A DNA stretch of 64,000 bases, taken from NCBI RefSeq assembly GCF_014648435.1, contig NZ_BMRC01000019.1:1-64000 (forward strand), read 5' to 3'. This document shows positions 55,439 through 64,000 of this stretch, piece after piece. The stretch is from Nonomuraea spiralis. GTDB taxonomy: Bacteria; Actinomycetota; Actinomycetes; Streptosporangiales; Streptosporangiaceae. Each line of letters starts with the position of its first letter. The stretch's first letter is position 1. Both the position numbers and the translations under genes were made by a program. The notes below the pieces were generated by a model. The model was not told the origin of the DNA, made no database searches, and saw only the letters and a program-made list of their open reading frames with translations.

Positions 55439-56731
55439 ATGGCCACTTCCATCAAGAAGATCGTCGCCGCGAGCCTGATCGGCACCACCATCGAGTGGTA
55501 CGACTTCTTCCTGTACGGCTCGGCAGCCGCACTCGTGTTCAACAAGCTCTTCTTCCCCGAGTCCGATCCCCTGACCGGCACGCTGCTGTCGTTCCTCACC
55601 TACGCCGTCGGATTCGTCGCCCGCCCGCTCGGCGGCCTGGTCTTCGGCCACTTCGGCGACCGGCTGGGCCGCAAGACCCTGCTGGTGGTCAGCCTGCTGA
55701 TGATGGGCGCCGCCACGTTCCTGATCGGCTGCCTGCCGACGTACGCCACGCTCGGGTCGTCGGCGGCGCTGCTGCTGACGGCGCTCCGGCTCGTGCAGGG
55801 CTTCGCGCTCGGCGGCGAGTGGGGCGGGGCGGTGCTGATCGTCTCCGAGCACGGCGACACGAACCGGCGCGGCTTCTGGGCCTCCTGGCCGCAGGCGGGC
55901 GCCCCCGGCGGGAACCTGCTGGCCACCGGCGTGCTGGCGGTGCTGGCCGCCTGGCAGTCCGACGAGGCGTTCCTGTCGTGGGGCTGGCGGGTCCCGTTCC
56001 TGCTGTCGGGCGTGCTGGTGATGGTCGGGTTGTGGATCCGGCTGACGATCAGCGAGTCGCCGCTGTTCCAGCAGGCCCAGCAGGCCCAGCAGGCCCAGCC
56101 GGAGCCGGTCGCGCCGATCGTGGGCGTGTTGCGGCACCACTGGAAGGACGTGCTCGTCGCCATCGGCGCCCGCCTGGCCGAGAACATCTCGTTCTACCTG
56201 CTGACCGTGTTCGTCATCACGTACGCGAAGAACGCCAAGATCGACAACTCGACGGTCCTGAACGCGGTGCTGCTCGCCTCGGCCATCCACTTCGTCACGA
56301 TCCCGATGTGGGGCGCGTTGTCGGACCGGATCGGCCGCCGCCCGGTCTACCTGGTCGGGGCCGCCGGCATCGGCGTGTGGATCTTCGCCTTCTTCCCGCT
56401 GGTGGACACCGGCAACTTCCTGGCGATCGCCCTCGCGATCACCGTCGGCCTGCTCTTCCACGGCATGATGTACGGCCCGCAGGCGGCCTTCTTCTCCGAG
56501 CTGTTCGGCACCAGGATGCGCTACACCGGCGTGTCGATCGGCGCCCAGCTCTCCGCGATCGTGGCCGGCGCGCTGGCCCCGCTCATCGCGGTCGCGCTGC
56601 TGAAGAGCTATTCCAGCAGCGTGCCCATCTCGGCGTACCTTGGCGTGGCTGCGGTGCTCACGCTGATCGCCGTCTACACCGCCCGCGAGACCCAGGGACA
56701 CGACCTGGCCGAGAGGATGCACGTGCGATGA
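55439..56731 (+). CDS. MHS-family MFS transporter (carboxylate uptake)
   Basis: A 430-residue metabolite:H+ symporter of the major facilitator superfamily. The N-terminus IGTTIEWYDFFLYGSAAAL, the loop GHFGDRLGRKTLL and ALGGEWGGAVLIVSEH are MHS (ShiA/ProP-like) hallmarks. Twelve spans. A QQAQQAQQAQ repeat lies in the central loop. Start ATG 55439 gives the standard N-terminus; GTG 55430 would lie in the operator. In this cluster the likely cargo is 3-hydroxybutyrate or a related acid. It overlaps the next gene by 4 bp. Confidence 0.88.
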   Translation: MATSIKKIVAASLIGTTIEWYDFFLYGSAAALVFNKLFFPESDPLTGTLLSFLTYAVGFVARPLGGLVFGHFGDRLGRKTLLVVSLLMMGAATFLIGCLPTYATLGSSAALLLTALRLVQGFALGGEWGGAVLIVSEHGDTNRRGFWASWPQAGAPGGNLLATGVLAVLAAWQSDEAFLSWGWRVPFLLSGVLVMVGLWIRLTISESPLFQQAQQAQQAQPEPVAPIVGVLRHHWKDVLVAIGARLAENISFYLLTVFVITYAKNAKIDNSTVLNAVLLASAIHFVTIPMWGALSDRIGRRPVYLVGAAGIGVWIFAFFPLVDTGNFLAIALAITVGLLFHGMMYGPQAAFFSELFGTRMRYTGVSIGAQLSAIVAGALAPLIAVALLKSYSSSVPISAYLGVAAVLTLIAVYTARETQGHDLAERMHVR

Positions 56732-57729
56732 AGGTCACCACCCCCCGCCTCACGCAGCACGTACTGACCGTGGAAGGCCGGACGTCCGGCGAGCCCGTGC
56801 TGTTCGTGCACGGCAACGTCTCCTCCGGCGCGTTCTGGCGCGACAGCATGGCCGCGCTGCCCGGCGGCTACCGTCCGCTCGCCCCCGACCTGCGCGGCTT
56901 CGGCGACACCGACCCCGAGCCCGTGGACGCCACGAGGGGCCTGCGCGACTTCTCCGACGACCTGATCGAGCTGGCCGAGGCGCTCGGCCTCGACGGACTG
57001 CACCTGGTCGGCTGGAGCCTCGGCGGCGGCGTCGTCCTTCAGCTCCTGCGCGACCGTCCGGCGCTGGTCAGGAGCGTCACGCTGGTCAACCCGATCTCCC
57101 CGTACGGCTTCGGCGGCACCGAGGGCCCCGACGGCACGCTCACCCACCCCGACGGCACGGGCTCGGGCGCCGGGGCCGCGAACCCCGACTTCGTGGCCCG
57201 CCTGAAGGCCGGTGACCTGTCCGGCGACTCCCCCACCTCGCCGCGCAACGTGCTGCGCTCCGGCTACGTCAAGCACCCCGAGATCCCCGACGAGGACTTC
57301 TACCTGCGGTCCATGCTCACCACCCGCGTGGGCGAGGCCAACTACCCTGGCGACGCCGCAGGATCGCCGGCCTGGCCGGGCGTGGCCCCCGGCAAGCACG
57401 GCGTGCTCAACGCCTGCGCCCCCACCCACTTCCACCTCGACGACCTGCACGAGATCGGCCCCAGGCCGCCCGTCCTGTGGATCAGGGGCGCCGACGACGT
57501 GATCGTCTCCGACACCTCGCTGTTCGACCTGGCCCACCTGGGCGCGATCGGCGTCGTGCCCGGCTCCCCCGGCACCCCGGCCCAGCCGATGGTGACGCAG
57601 ACCAGGGCGGTCCTCGACCGCTACGGCCGCTACCGCGAGGTCGTGCTGGACGACTGCGGCCACAGCCCGCACCTGGAACGGCCCGCCGAGTTCCGCCGCC
57701 TGCTGGCCGAGCACGTACGGGAGGCGTGA
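56728..57729 (+). CDS. Alpha/beta hydrolase
   Basis: A 333-residue alpha/beta hydrolase: HGNVSSGAFWRDS (oxyanion loop), nucleophile elbow GWSLGGG with Ser, acid in WIRGADDVIV, and catalytic His in DCGHSPHLERP. No signal peptide, so cytoplasmic. The overlap with the MHS transporter and 1-bp overlap with the next hydrolase suggest one operon; hydrolysis of imported 3-hydroxybutyrate oligomers or esters is plausible, but the substrate is not defined by sequence. Confidence 0.85.
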   Translation: MKVTTPRLTQHVLTVEGRTSGEPVLFVHGNVSSGAFWRDSMAALPGGYRPLAPDLRGFGDTDPEPVDATRGLRDFSDDLIELAEALGLDGLHLVGWSLGGGVVLQLLRDRPALVRSVTLVNPISPYGFGGTEGPDGTLTHPDGTGSGAGAANPDFVARLKAGDLSGDSPTSPRNVLRSGYVKHPEIPDEDFYLRSMLTTRVGEANYPGDAAGSPAWPGVAPGKHGVLNACAPTHFHLDDLHEIGPRPPVLWIRGADDVIVSDTSLFDLAHLGAIGVVPGSPGTPAQPMVTQTRAVLDRYGRYREVVLDDCGHSPHLERPAEFRRLLAEHVREA

Positions 57730-58880
57730 TGTTCGTCGCCCTCACCCTGGTGGCGAGCCTGCTGACCGCCCCCGCCGCGTACGAGCTGTCCGTGCCCGGC
57801 GCGGAGAAGCTGGTCAGCGCCAGGCTTGACGACCTGACCACGGCCGGCACCACGCTCACCGGCCACACCGACCCCGCCGACTGGGCCGGCCTGCACTCCA
57901 AGGCCACCGTCAACCCGACGGGCGTGCCCGGCACGCAGCTCGACGGCTACTTCCCCGACACCTCCACCGGCAACGCCACGCACGGCTGGAACCACGACTC
58001 CCAGTTCGTCATCAGGCTCCCCGACCGCTGGAACGGCGGCCTGGTCGTCAGCGGCACCCCCGGCAACCGGGAGCAGTACGCCAACGACTACACGATCTCC
58101 GACTGGGTCCTGTCCAAGGGCTACGCGTTCGCCGCCACCGACAAGGGCAACGTCGGCGTGACCTTCCACGAGGACGGCCGCCGCCCCGGCGACGCCGTCG
58201 CCGAGTGGAACGAGCGTGTCACCCAGCTCGCCGTGGCCGCCAAGTCCGTCGTCAGGCAGCGGTACGGCCGGGGGCCCGCCCGTACGTTCATGGCCGGCAT
58301 CTCCAACGGCGGCTACCTGGTCAGGTGGCAGCTGGAGAACCGCGGATGGCTCTACGACGGCGGCGTGGACTGGGAGGGCACCCTCTTCCGCGTCAAGGGC
58401 GACAACCTGCTGAACTTCCTGCCGGCGGCGCTCAAGGCATATCCCGACGAGGCGGGCGTTCGGGCGGCCGGGTTCACGCCCGGGTCGGAGTTCCTGTGGC
58501 CCTTCCACCGGCAGTACTACTGGGAGCTGACCCAGCAGCTCTACCAGAAGGAGCTGGACCCGTCGTACACGGGCGCGGCGGCCGACTACGACTACGACGC
58601 GCGCAAGCCGTACGCCGCCATGGCCAGGATCGGGCTGACCGGCAGGATCACCAAGCCGCTGATCACGATCCACGGGACGCTCGACTCGCTGCTGCCGATC
58701 TCCCGCGACTCCGACGTCTACGCCCGGATGGTCGGCCCCCACCGGCCCTTCCGCTACCACCGGATCGAGGGCGGCAACCACCTCGACAGCCTCGTCGACG
58801 TCTACCCCGACCGGCTCAGACCCATGCTCCCGGCCTTCAGGGACGCCTTCGAGGAGCTGGAGGGCTGGGTCACTCCTTGA
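57729..58880 (+). CDS. 3-hydroxybutyrate oligomer hydrolase-like secreted esterase
   Basis: A 383-residue esterase. The hydrophobic N-terminus (MFVALTLVASLLTAPAAYEL) could be a signal peptide though it lacks basic residues. The nucleophile motif is GISNGGYLV (about residue 195); other conserved-looking parts are DKGNVGVTFHEDGRRPGDA and GGVDWEGTLFR, with acid/His candidates TIHGTLDSLLPI and EGGNHLD. It resembles the 3HB-oligomer hydrolase/tannase-like group. It is last of the cluster; the start overlaps the previous stop by 1 bp, and its end overlaps the convergent glycosyltransferase gene by 11 bp. Confidence 0.7.
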   Translation: MFVALTLVASLLTAPAAYELSVPGAEKLVSARLDDLTTAGTTLTGHTDPADWAGLHSKATVNPTGVPGTQLDGYFPDTSTGNATHGWNHDSQFVIRLPDRWNGGLVVSGTPGNREQYANDYTISDWVLSKGYAFAATDKGNVGVTFHEDGRRPGDAVAEWNERVTQLAVAAKSVVRQRYGRGPARTFMAGISNGGYLVRWQLENRGWLYDGGVDWEGTLFRVKGDNLLNFLPAALKAYPDEAGVRAAGFTPGSEFLWPFHRQYYWELTQQLYQKELDPSYTGAAADYDYDARKPYAAMARIGLTGRITKPLITIHGTLDSLLPISRDSDVYARMVGPHRPFRYHRIEGGNHLDSLVDVYPDRLRPMLPAFRDAFEELEGWVTP

Positions 58881-60870
58881 GGTAGCGATGCCTGCCCGCG
58901 CGCGCCCAGCGCACCATGTGCCGCGCCCCGGGCAGGCGCCTGCCGATGCGGTGCAGCACGGTGTCGCGTCCCATGGGCGAGCGGCGCGGGAGGTCGGCCG
59001 CGACGGCCGGGCGCGTCTCCACCCGTCCCCGTCGCACCCGCAGGCCGAACCGCAGCCCGATCTCCTCCTCCGCCGTACGCAGCGACGAGAGCCAGGCGCC
59101 GGGCCCGAGGTGGTCCTCGCCCGGCAGGTGCCGCTTGACCGGGACCTTGGCGACGAGCTGCCCGGCGAGCTTGCCCGGCACGCCGGGCTCGACCAGCGCG
59201 GGGGCGCACACCTCGCGTTCCCGGCGTCCGGTGCTGCGCAGCACCAGCTCCAGGGGCGGCCCGCCGCTCGGCGGCACGTACGGCACCGGCAGCACGACGT
59301 ACACATGGCCGTCGAGCTGGCGGACGGTCACCCCCGGCGACACCAGCGCGATCGACTCCGAGAACGAACGCGGCTCGACGGCGAGCCCCAGCTCCCCCTT
59401 GTCGGTCCAGCACGGCACCACCAGCCGCATCCGCGGCCGCTGCGCCAGCACGCCCAGGCAGTTGAGCGGGCCCTCGGCGCGGCCGACCCGGCTCCTGGCC
59501 TGGTTGGCGCCGCTGAACATGCGGACGTGCACCTCCCACTGCCCCGGGCTCAGCGGCCGGCCGAGCGCCGCGTTGGTCACGTCCAGCCGGGCCTCGCCCC
59601 TGATCTGTACGCGGATGCGGCGGCGGCCGTCGGGCAGGCGCTCGACGGCCTGGTTCATCGGCAGGAAGTGCACCACGCCGGTCTGGGTGTGCCGGACGTA
59701 GACGTCCACGCGGGCCCGTTCGACATCGGAGGTGATGTCGGTGACGTCGTTCGGCAGCAGTTTGCCGTCGATCGAGCGCGGCGGGTTCCAGTGCACGCGC
59801 TCGCCGTCCACCCGGTACCGGTCGGGCAGGCCGTCGCCGGACAGCACCTCCACCGTCAGGCCGATCACCAGGATGTGGGCGTCCCAACGCATCTCGGTCA
59901 GCTCGGCGCTCAGGCCCGCGCGTTTGGAGGAGTTGGACAACATCACGATCTGGTCCAGGCGTCCCTGCCTGACGAACGCGGCCACCGCCCGGAGCTGGAC
60001 CGGCAGGTAGCGGTCCGCCCGCTCCGGGAATCGCTCGGTGATCAGCTCCTGCACGAGCCGGAAGTGCATGCCCCGGTCGACGGAGGAGTCGGCGAACCTG
60101 GCGGTCAGCAACGGCCTGAGCGCGGCGGAACGGAGCCAGTAGGCGTACATGCGGTCGCGCTGGCGGCCGGCGCCGACGTAGGTGTCGATGTCGGTGAGCA
60201 GCGTGCTCAGCCCGGTCACGATGGCCCTGGGCTCCTCCTCGACCGCCTCGGGCCGCGGGCCGATATGGCAGCAGACGTCCTCGGCCAGCACGGCGATGAC
60301 CTTGGCGTGCAGGTACGCCCGCATCACGAACGTCTGCTCGGCCAGCCGGCCACCGGGTACGGCGAAGCCCAGCTCGTGCTCCTCCAGGAAGGCCCGGCGG
60401 TAGAGCTGCTGCGGGAGGAGCAGGCTCATCAGGCGGTCGCGCAGGATGTCGGCACGGGCCGTGCTGTGTTCGAAGGCCACCATCGGCGGCCCGTAGTCGC
60501 GGGCCAGCCGGCCGATCAGCACGTCGGCGTCGGTCTCGACCGCGCGCTCGTGCATGCGGGCCAGCGCGTCGCGCTCCAGCAGGTCGGTCTGGTCGAGGAA
60601 GAAGACGTAGTCGCCCTCGGCCGCGGCCAGGCCCAGGTTGCGGCCGCGCGACGCCGAACCCGTGTGCGGCAGGTGCAGCACGCGGACGTTCTCGCGCAGA
60701 TCGGCGATGGTGTCCAGCCGTTCCCCGATCCCGTCGGTGGACCCGTCGTCCACGAAGATCACTTCGCGGTCGGCGGCGGGGAGCGTCTGCTCCAGCGCGG
60801 AGCGGATGCACGCGTCCGCGGTGTCACCCGGGTTGTGGACATTGATGATCACACTGACCTTCGCACCCAT
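58870..60870 (-). CDS. Family 2 glycosyltransferase with long C-terminal beta-rich region
   Basis: A 666-residue protein. The GT2 domain (about 1-220) has VSVIINVHNPGDTADACI, EVIFVDDGSTDGIG, GSASRGRNLGLAAAEG and FLDQTDLLERDA (the DQTD replaces the usual DxD). A helical middle (about 220-320) is followed by about 330 residues that appear beta-rich, with no transmembrane spans. The layout is that of cell-wall glycopolymer GTs of actinobacteria. ATG 60870 begins the GT2 fold; the longer upstream frame crosses the next promoter. Confidence 0.82.
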   Translation of the reverse strand: MGAKVSVIINVHNPGDTADACIRSALEQTLPAADREVIFVDDGSTDGIGERLDTIADLRENVRVLHLPHTGSASRGRNLGLAAAEGDYVFFLDQTDLLERDALARMHERAVETDADVLIGRLARDYGPPMVAFEHSTARADILRDRLMSLLLPQQLYRRAFLEEHELGFAVPGGRLAEQTFVMRAYLHAKVIAVLAEDVCCHIGPRPEAVEEEPRAIVTGLSTLLTDIDTYVGAGRQRDRMYAYWLRSAALRPLLTARFADSSVDRGMHFRLVQELITERFPERADRYLPVQLRAVAAFVRQGRLDQIVMLSNSSKRAGLSAELTEMRWDAHILVIGLTVEVLSGDGLPDRYRVDGERVHWNPPRSIDGKLLPNDVTDITSDVERARVDVYVRHTQTGVVHFLPMNQAVERLPDGRRRIRVQIRGEARLDVTNAALGRPLSPGQWEVHVRMFSGANQARSRVGRAEGPLNCLGVLAQRPRMRLVVPCWTDKGELGLAVEPRSFSESIALVSPGVTVRQLDGHVYVVLPVPYVPPSGGPPLELVLRSTGRREREVCAPALVEPGVPGKLAGQLVAKVPVKRHLPGEDHLGPGAWLSSLRTAEEEIGLRFGLRVRRGRVETRPAVAADLPRRSPMGRDTVLHRIGRRLPGARHMVRWARAGRHRYLKE

Positions 60871-60941
60871 GCGGCCAGCGTGCGCCGCGCATACACGATC
60901 GGGTGAGACGGCTTGCCGATTACAGAAGGAAAGTTGACCTG

Positions 60942-61649
60942 TTAGTACCATCCCGTGGACTGTGAGTGGCCCCACGCTCCACAGGGTGTGCCGTAGCGGC
61001 CCTTGATGTACCCGAGCCCCCATGCGATCTGGGTGGTGGCATTGGTCTGCCAGTCGCCGCCCGCGCTGGCCATCTTGCTCCCCGGCAGGGCCTGCGGGAT
61101 GCCGTACGCGCCGGAGTAGCGGTTCATGGCCCGCTCGTTCCAGCCGCTCTCCTTCTGCCAGAGGCGTTCCAGGCAGCCCCACTGGTCCGCGCCCCAGCCC
61201 CGGGCGGCGAGCATCGACTTGGCGACGCCCTTGTTGGTGCCCGGCGAGGGGTTGCTGCCCGGCGGGAAGTTGGCCGGCGGGAAGCCGCTGCCGCCCGGCG
61301 CCTTCTTCGGCACGACCCAGTCGAGCTTCTTGCCCCCGGGGCGGTCCTTCTTGAGCTGGTCGGCCCGGTACGCCTGCTCGGCGGCGTTCTTCAACGCGTC
61401 GTTCTCGGGGTCGGGGGCGAACAGGTCGCCTCCGGCGAGGGCGCCGAGCTGCTCGGGCGTGAAGGAATCGACCGGCGGCTTGCTGGCGTTGTCGACGGCG
61501 CGGTAGGCGACGTAGCCGCCACCGCCCACGACGACCACCAGGGACACGACGGCGACGGCGATGCGCTTGGGGGTGAAACGCGAAGGCCGGCGCGCCGAGC
61601 GAAGGTCATCCTTCGTGGGGCGCTCACTCAACTGCGGACCGGGGCTCAC
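60942..61649 (-). CDS. Membrane-anchored lytic transglycosylase-like protein
   Basis: A 235-residue bitopic protein: cytoplasmic basic lead, span at about 32-52 (IAVAVVSLVVVVGGGGYVAY), Lys/Pro-rich linker and a C-terminal SLT-like domain (about 155-235) with the probable catalytic Glu in LWQKESGWNERAMN, then SGAYGIPQALPGSKMA. Cysteines in WGCLER and GTPCGAWG may form a disulfide. This is the aggregation-promoting-factor/Rpf-like transglycosylase class. GTG 61649 is chosen; TTG 61688 is possible. Upstream 267 bp to the response regulator is intergenic. Confidence 0.8.
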   Translation of the reverse strand: MSPGPQLSERPTKDDLRSARRPSRFTPKRIAVAVVSLVVVVGGGGYVAYRAVDNASKPPVDSFTPEQLGALAGGDLFAPDPENDALKNAAEQAYRADQLKKDRPGGKKLDWVVPKKAPGGSGFPPANFPPGSNPSPGTNKGVAKSMLAARGWGADQWGCLERLWQKESGWNERAMNRYSGAYGIPQALPGSKMASAGGDWQTNATTQIAWGLGYIKGRYGTPCGAWGHSQSTGWY

Positions 61650-61903
61650 GATCCATGAGCTTGCCCTGTCATAGGGGGTGGTCCGCAACCGGATCGCGGT
61701 ATTCGGTTGACGTTCTCTTGGCCAACCAGCAGGTAACGACCTTTTTCACCAAAAATTGTGAAATTGGTCACAGGGGGAGGCGCGCCTCCCTTCGAGCGCC
61801 CGCACCGAAGGGAGGCCGCTTTCAGGGTTCCGCCCCATCTTCGGGATTCGATCCGCACCGGGTCACAGTTTGATGACACAACCCGGGTATACGGGACATG
61901 GAA

Positions 61904-61909
61904 TAATAA
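61904..61909 (+). promoter_or_regulatory. -10 element of the afsQ1-like gene
   Basis: TAATAA ends 7 nt before GTG 61917, which has no Shine-Dalgarno, so transcription probably starts at the start codon. No good -35 is evident, suggesting an activated or alternative-sigma promoter. Confidence 0.35.
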
Positions 61910-61916
61910 TGTGCGC

Positions 61917-62591
61917 GTGGCCGGCATCCTTCTTGTAGAAGACGACCCCTCCGTGCGCACAGCCTTGGAGCTGGCGTTGACGCGGCAGGGACACTCCGTC
62001 ACGTCCTATGCGACGGGCGAGGAGGCTCTGGACCACATCCGGGCGCGCCGCCCCGAGATCGCGATCCTCGACGTCATGCTCCCCGGTATCGACGGCGTCG
62101 AGGTCTGCCGCCGCATCCGCAAGCTCGACCAGCTCCCGGTCATCCTGCTCACCGCCCGCGGTGACGACCTCGACGTCGTGGTCGGCCTGGAGGCGGGCGC
62201 GGACGACTACGTGGTCAAGCCGGTCGAGCCCAGGGTGCTCGACGCGCGCATCCGGGCCATCCTGCGCAGGGCCGAGTCCGCCACCTCCGACCGCATCACC
62301 TTCGGCGATCTCGTGATCGACCGGGGGGCGCTCAAGGTGACGCTGGCCAGCAAGGAGATCCACCTGACGCCGACCGAGCTGCGGCTGCTGCTGGAGCTGG
62401 TCCGGCATCCCGGCCAGGTGCTCAACCGCCGCTACCTGCTGCGGGTCGTCTGGGACCACACGCACGTCGCGGACTCGCGGCTGGTCGACGCCTGCGTCCA
62501 GCGCGTACGCGCCAAGATCGAGCCGAGGCCGGCCGAGCCCGTCTTCATCCACACCGTGCGCGGCTTCGGCTACCGCTTCAGCCCTCCGTGA
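61917..62591 (+). CDS. afsQ1: OmpR-family response regulator, AfsQ1-like
   Basis: A 224-residue response regulator. The receiver has D9-D10, phospho-acceptor D52 in IAILDVMLPGIDG, and K in DDYVVKPVEPRVLD. A winged-helix domain follows: HLTPTELRLLLELVRHPGQV, SRLVDACVQRVRAKI and TVRGFGYRFSPP. Wording across both domains is that of AfsQ1 of Streptomyces, which controls antibiotic production and nitrogen responses. GTG 61917 is chosen over GTG 61911 from its distance to the -10. It overlaps the kinase start by 4 bp. Confidence 0.82.
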   Translation: MAGILLVEDDPSVRTALELALTRQGHSVTSYATGEEALDHIRARRPEIAILDVMLPGIDGVEVCRRIRKLDQLPVILLTARGDDLDVVVGLEAGADDYVVKPVEPRVLDARIRAILRRAESATSDRITFGDLVIDRGALKVTLASKEIHLTPTELRLLLELVRHPGQVLNRRYLLRVVWDHTHVADSRLVDACVQRVRAKIEPRPAEPVFIHTVRGFGYRFSPP

Positions 62592-64000
62592 TCCCGCTGC
62601 CCACCGGGTTGCGGGCGCGCCTGGTCATCACGTTCACCCTCGTCGCGGTCACCGCGTCGGTGCTGGTCGCCACCATCGGCTTCGAGCTGGCCAAGACCGC
62701 GCTCGTCACCCGCGCCGAGACGACCTCGCTCGACCTGGTGACCCGGGAGCTCGGCCGGATCACCTTCCCCGTCGGCAAGCTCAGGCCGGGCGAGGCCGCG
62801 CCGTCCATGAAGGAGCTGGACCAGGTCGTCCGCACGCTGTCCAGCCCCGGACGCAGCGTCCTGGTCGAGTACGGCAACCTGCTGTCCGCCGACGGCCCGA
62901 TGACCATGAAGGACGTCCCCAACGAGCTGTACGGCCGGGCCAAGCAGAACGTCGTCACCCAGCGGAAGGTGATCGGCAACGAGCTGTGGCTCGTCGTCGG
63001 CGCCGAGGTCCACCGGTACGAGCCCGGCACCGGCCCCGAGGCCACCGGCCTGCGCGCGTTCGTGTTCTTCCCGCTGCACGACGAGGAGAGCCAGCTCGCC
63101 ACGCTGCGCAGCACGCTCACCCAGGGCGGCACGGTCATCGTCCTGATCGCGCTGGTCGTGGCGCTGCTGTCGGCCCGGCAGGTGCTGCTGCCCGTACGGC
63201 GGCTCAGCGCCGCGGCGCAGGCGCTCGGCCAGGGCCGCCTGGACACCCGTCTGCCGGTGCACGGCGGGGACGAGCTGGCCGAGCTGACCTCCAGGTTCAA
63301 CGACGCGGCGGCGGCGCTGGAGCTCAGCGTGTCCGAGCTGCGCTCGCTGGAGGCGATGTCGCGCCGGTTCGTGGCCGACGTCTCGCACGAGCTGCGCACG
63401 CCGCTCACCGCCATGACCGCCGTGGCCGACATGCTCTCGGAGGAGGCCAACCGGCTGCCCGACGCGCCCGCGGAGGCCGTACGGCTGGTGTTGCGGGAGA
63501 TCGGGCGCCTGCGCGAGCTGGTCGAGCACCTGATCGAGGTCAGCAGGTTCGACGCGGGCACCGCCACGCTCAACGTGGAGCCCGTGAACGTGGCCGACGC
63601 CATCCTCGACTGCCTGGAGGTGCGCGGCTGGAGCGACAAGGTGGACGTGACCGCCTCGCAGGGCTTGACCGTCAACCTCGATCCGAGGAGGTTCGACGTC
63701 ATTGTGGCCAACCTGGTCGGCAACGCGCTCAAGCACGGCCTGCCGCCGGTGGAGGTCACTGCCAGAGGCACCGAGAACGGCCTGGAGGTGAAGGTGCGGG
63801 ACCACGGCAAGGGCATCCCCACCGAGGCGCTGCCCCACGTCTTCGACCGGTTCTTCAAGGCCGGCGCGGGCCGGGCCCGCAGTCAGGGCAGCGGCCTCGG
63901 CCTGGCCATCGCGCGGGCCAACGTGCACCTGCACGGCGGCACGATCTCCGTACGCGCCCAGCAACCCGGCACCCTGTTCACGGTCTGGCTGCCGCACCAA
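62588..64000 (+). CDS. afsQ2: Sensor histidine kinase, AfsQ2-like (partial, runs off the window)
   Basis: 471 codons are present with no stop before the window edge. The protein has membrane segments at about 12-32 and 178-198, an extracytoplasmic sensor of about 145 residues, HAMP (about 198-250), HisKA motif FVADVSHELRTPLTAM, N box NLVGNALKHG, G1 VRDHGKGIP and G2 GSGLGLAIARANV. The full catalytic core is included, so only the tail is missing. GTG 62588 overlaps the regulator stop by 4 bp. Cognate kinase of the preceding AfsQ1-like regulator. Confidence 0.85.
   Translation, partial: MIPLPTGLRARLVITFTLVAVTASVLVATIGFELAKTALVTRAETTSLDLVTRELGRITFPVGKLRPGEAAPSMKELDQVVRTLSSPGRSVLVEYGNLLSADGPMTMKDVPNELYGRAKQNVVTQRKVIGNELWLVVGAEVHRYEPGTGPEATGLRAFVFFPLHDEESQLATLRSTLTQGGTVIVLIALVVALLSARQVLLPVRRLSAAAQALGQGRLDTRLPVHGGDELAELTSRFNDAAAALELSVSELRSLEAMSRRFVADVSHELRTPLTAMTAVADMLSEEANRLPDAPAEAVRLVLREIGRLRELVEHLIEVSRFDAGTATLNVEPVNVADAILDCLEVRGWSDKVDVTASQGLTVNLDPRRFDVIVANLVGNALKHGLPPVEVTARGTENGLEVKVRDHGKGIPTEALPHVFDRFFKAGAGRARSQGSGLGLAIARANVHLHGGTISVRAQQPGTLFTVWLPHQ

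Noticed and set aside
61646..62002. Minus-strand 118-residue frame upstream of the AfsQ1-like gene
   Set aside because: It overlaps the start of the response regulator antisense, spans its promoter region, and has no motif or ribosome-binding site.

Overview
The window is a 64 kb stretch of high-GC chromosome. Third-codon G/C bias is strong, GTG (occasionally TTG) starts are common, and many genes overlap by 4 bp (ATGA/GTGA). Menaquinone-type succinate dehydrogenases, a DUF6542/ispH/xseA neighbourhood, class II fructose bisphosphatase and an AfsQ1/AfsQ2-like two-component pair point to a filamentous actinomycete, most likely Streptosporangiales (Nonomuraea-like). That placement is an inference from gene content; no rRNA or tRNA is present.

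Layout. 0.1-3.6 kb: sdhCAB operon (minus), apparently leaderless, with a divergent LysR regulator. 4.6-7.4 kb: three overlapping signalling genes (receiver-PP2C phosphatase, membrane histidine kinase, stand-alone receiver). 7.4-11.1 kb: a second, different sdhCAB operon (plus) preceded by two CRP-like boxes. 11.1-25.5 kb: ten co-directional minus-strand genes. Their core matches the Tcp/Tn916-type conjugation apparatus (TcpC, TcpD-like, TcpE fused to a MinD-like domain, VirB4 ATPase, VirB6/TcpH, a VirB8-like protein, an SLT-NlpC/P60 hydrolase), plus a Nudix hydrolase and two anchored stalk proteins, but no relaxase, coupling ATPase or integrase is visible. 25.8-39 kb: housekeeping genes (ychF, rmuC, ispH, xseA, xseB, glpX) mixed with small secreted proteins and TetR regulators. 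xseA and xseB are separated by a TetR/F420-oxidoreductase pair with an operator array between them. 39-46 kb: regulators with transporters (TetR/MFS, MocR/EamA), a Gfo/Idh oxidoreductase and a class I fumarase. 46-52.6 kb: small ORFs, a CHAP hydrolase, an Fe/Mn superoxide dismutase with a Nur-like box, two tandem Ser/Thr kinases (the first frameshifted in its DFG motif) and fumC. 52.7-58.9 kb: a probable 3-hydroxybutyrate utilisation cluster (dehydrogenase, PucR-type regulator, MHS transporter, two hydrolases). 58.9-64 kb: a GT2 glycosyltransferase, a membrane-anchored transglycosylase and the AfsQ1/Q2-like pair, whose kinase runs off the window.

How it fits together. Two succinate dehydrogenases and both fumarase classes give redundant enzymes for the succinate-fumarate-malate segment under separate controls (LysR, CRP-like). 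The T4SS-like locus is the least conventional system here: a nearly complete envelope-spanning machine without DNA-processing genes, which suggests a function other than ordinary conjugation, or a machine shared with other loci.
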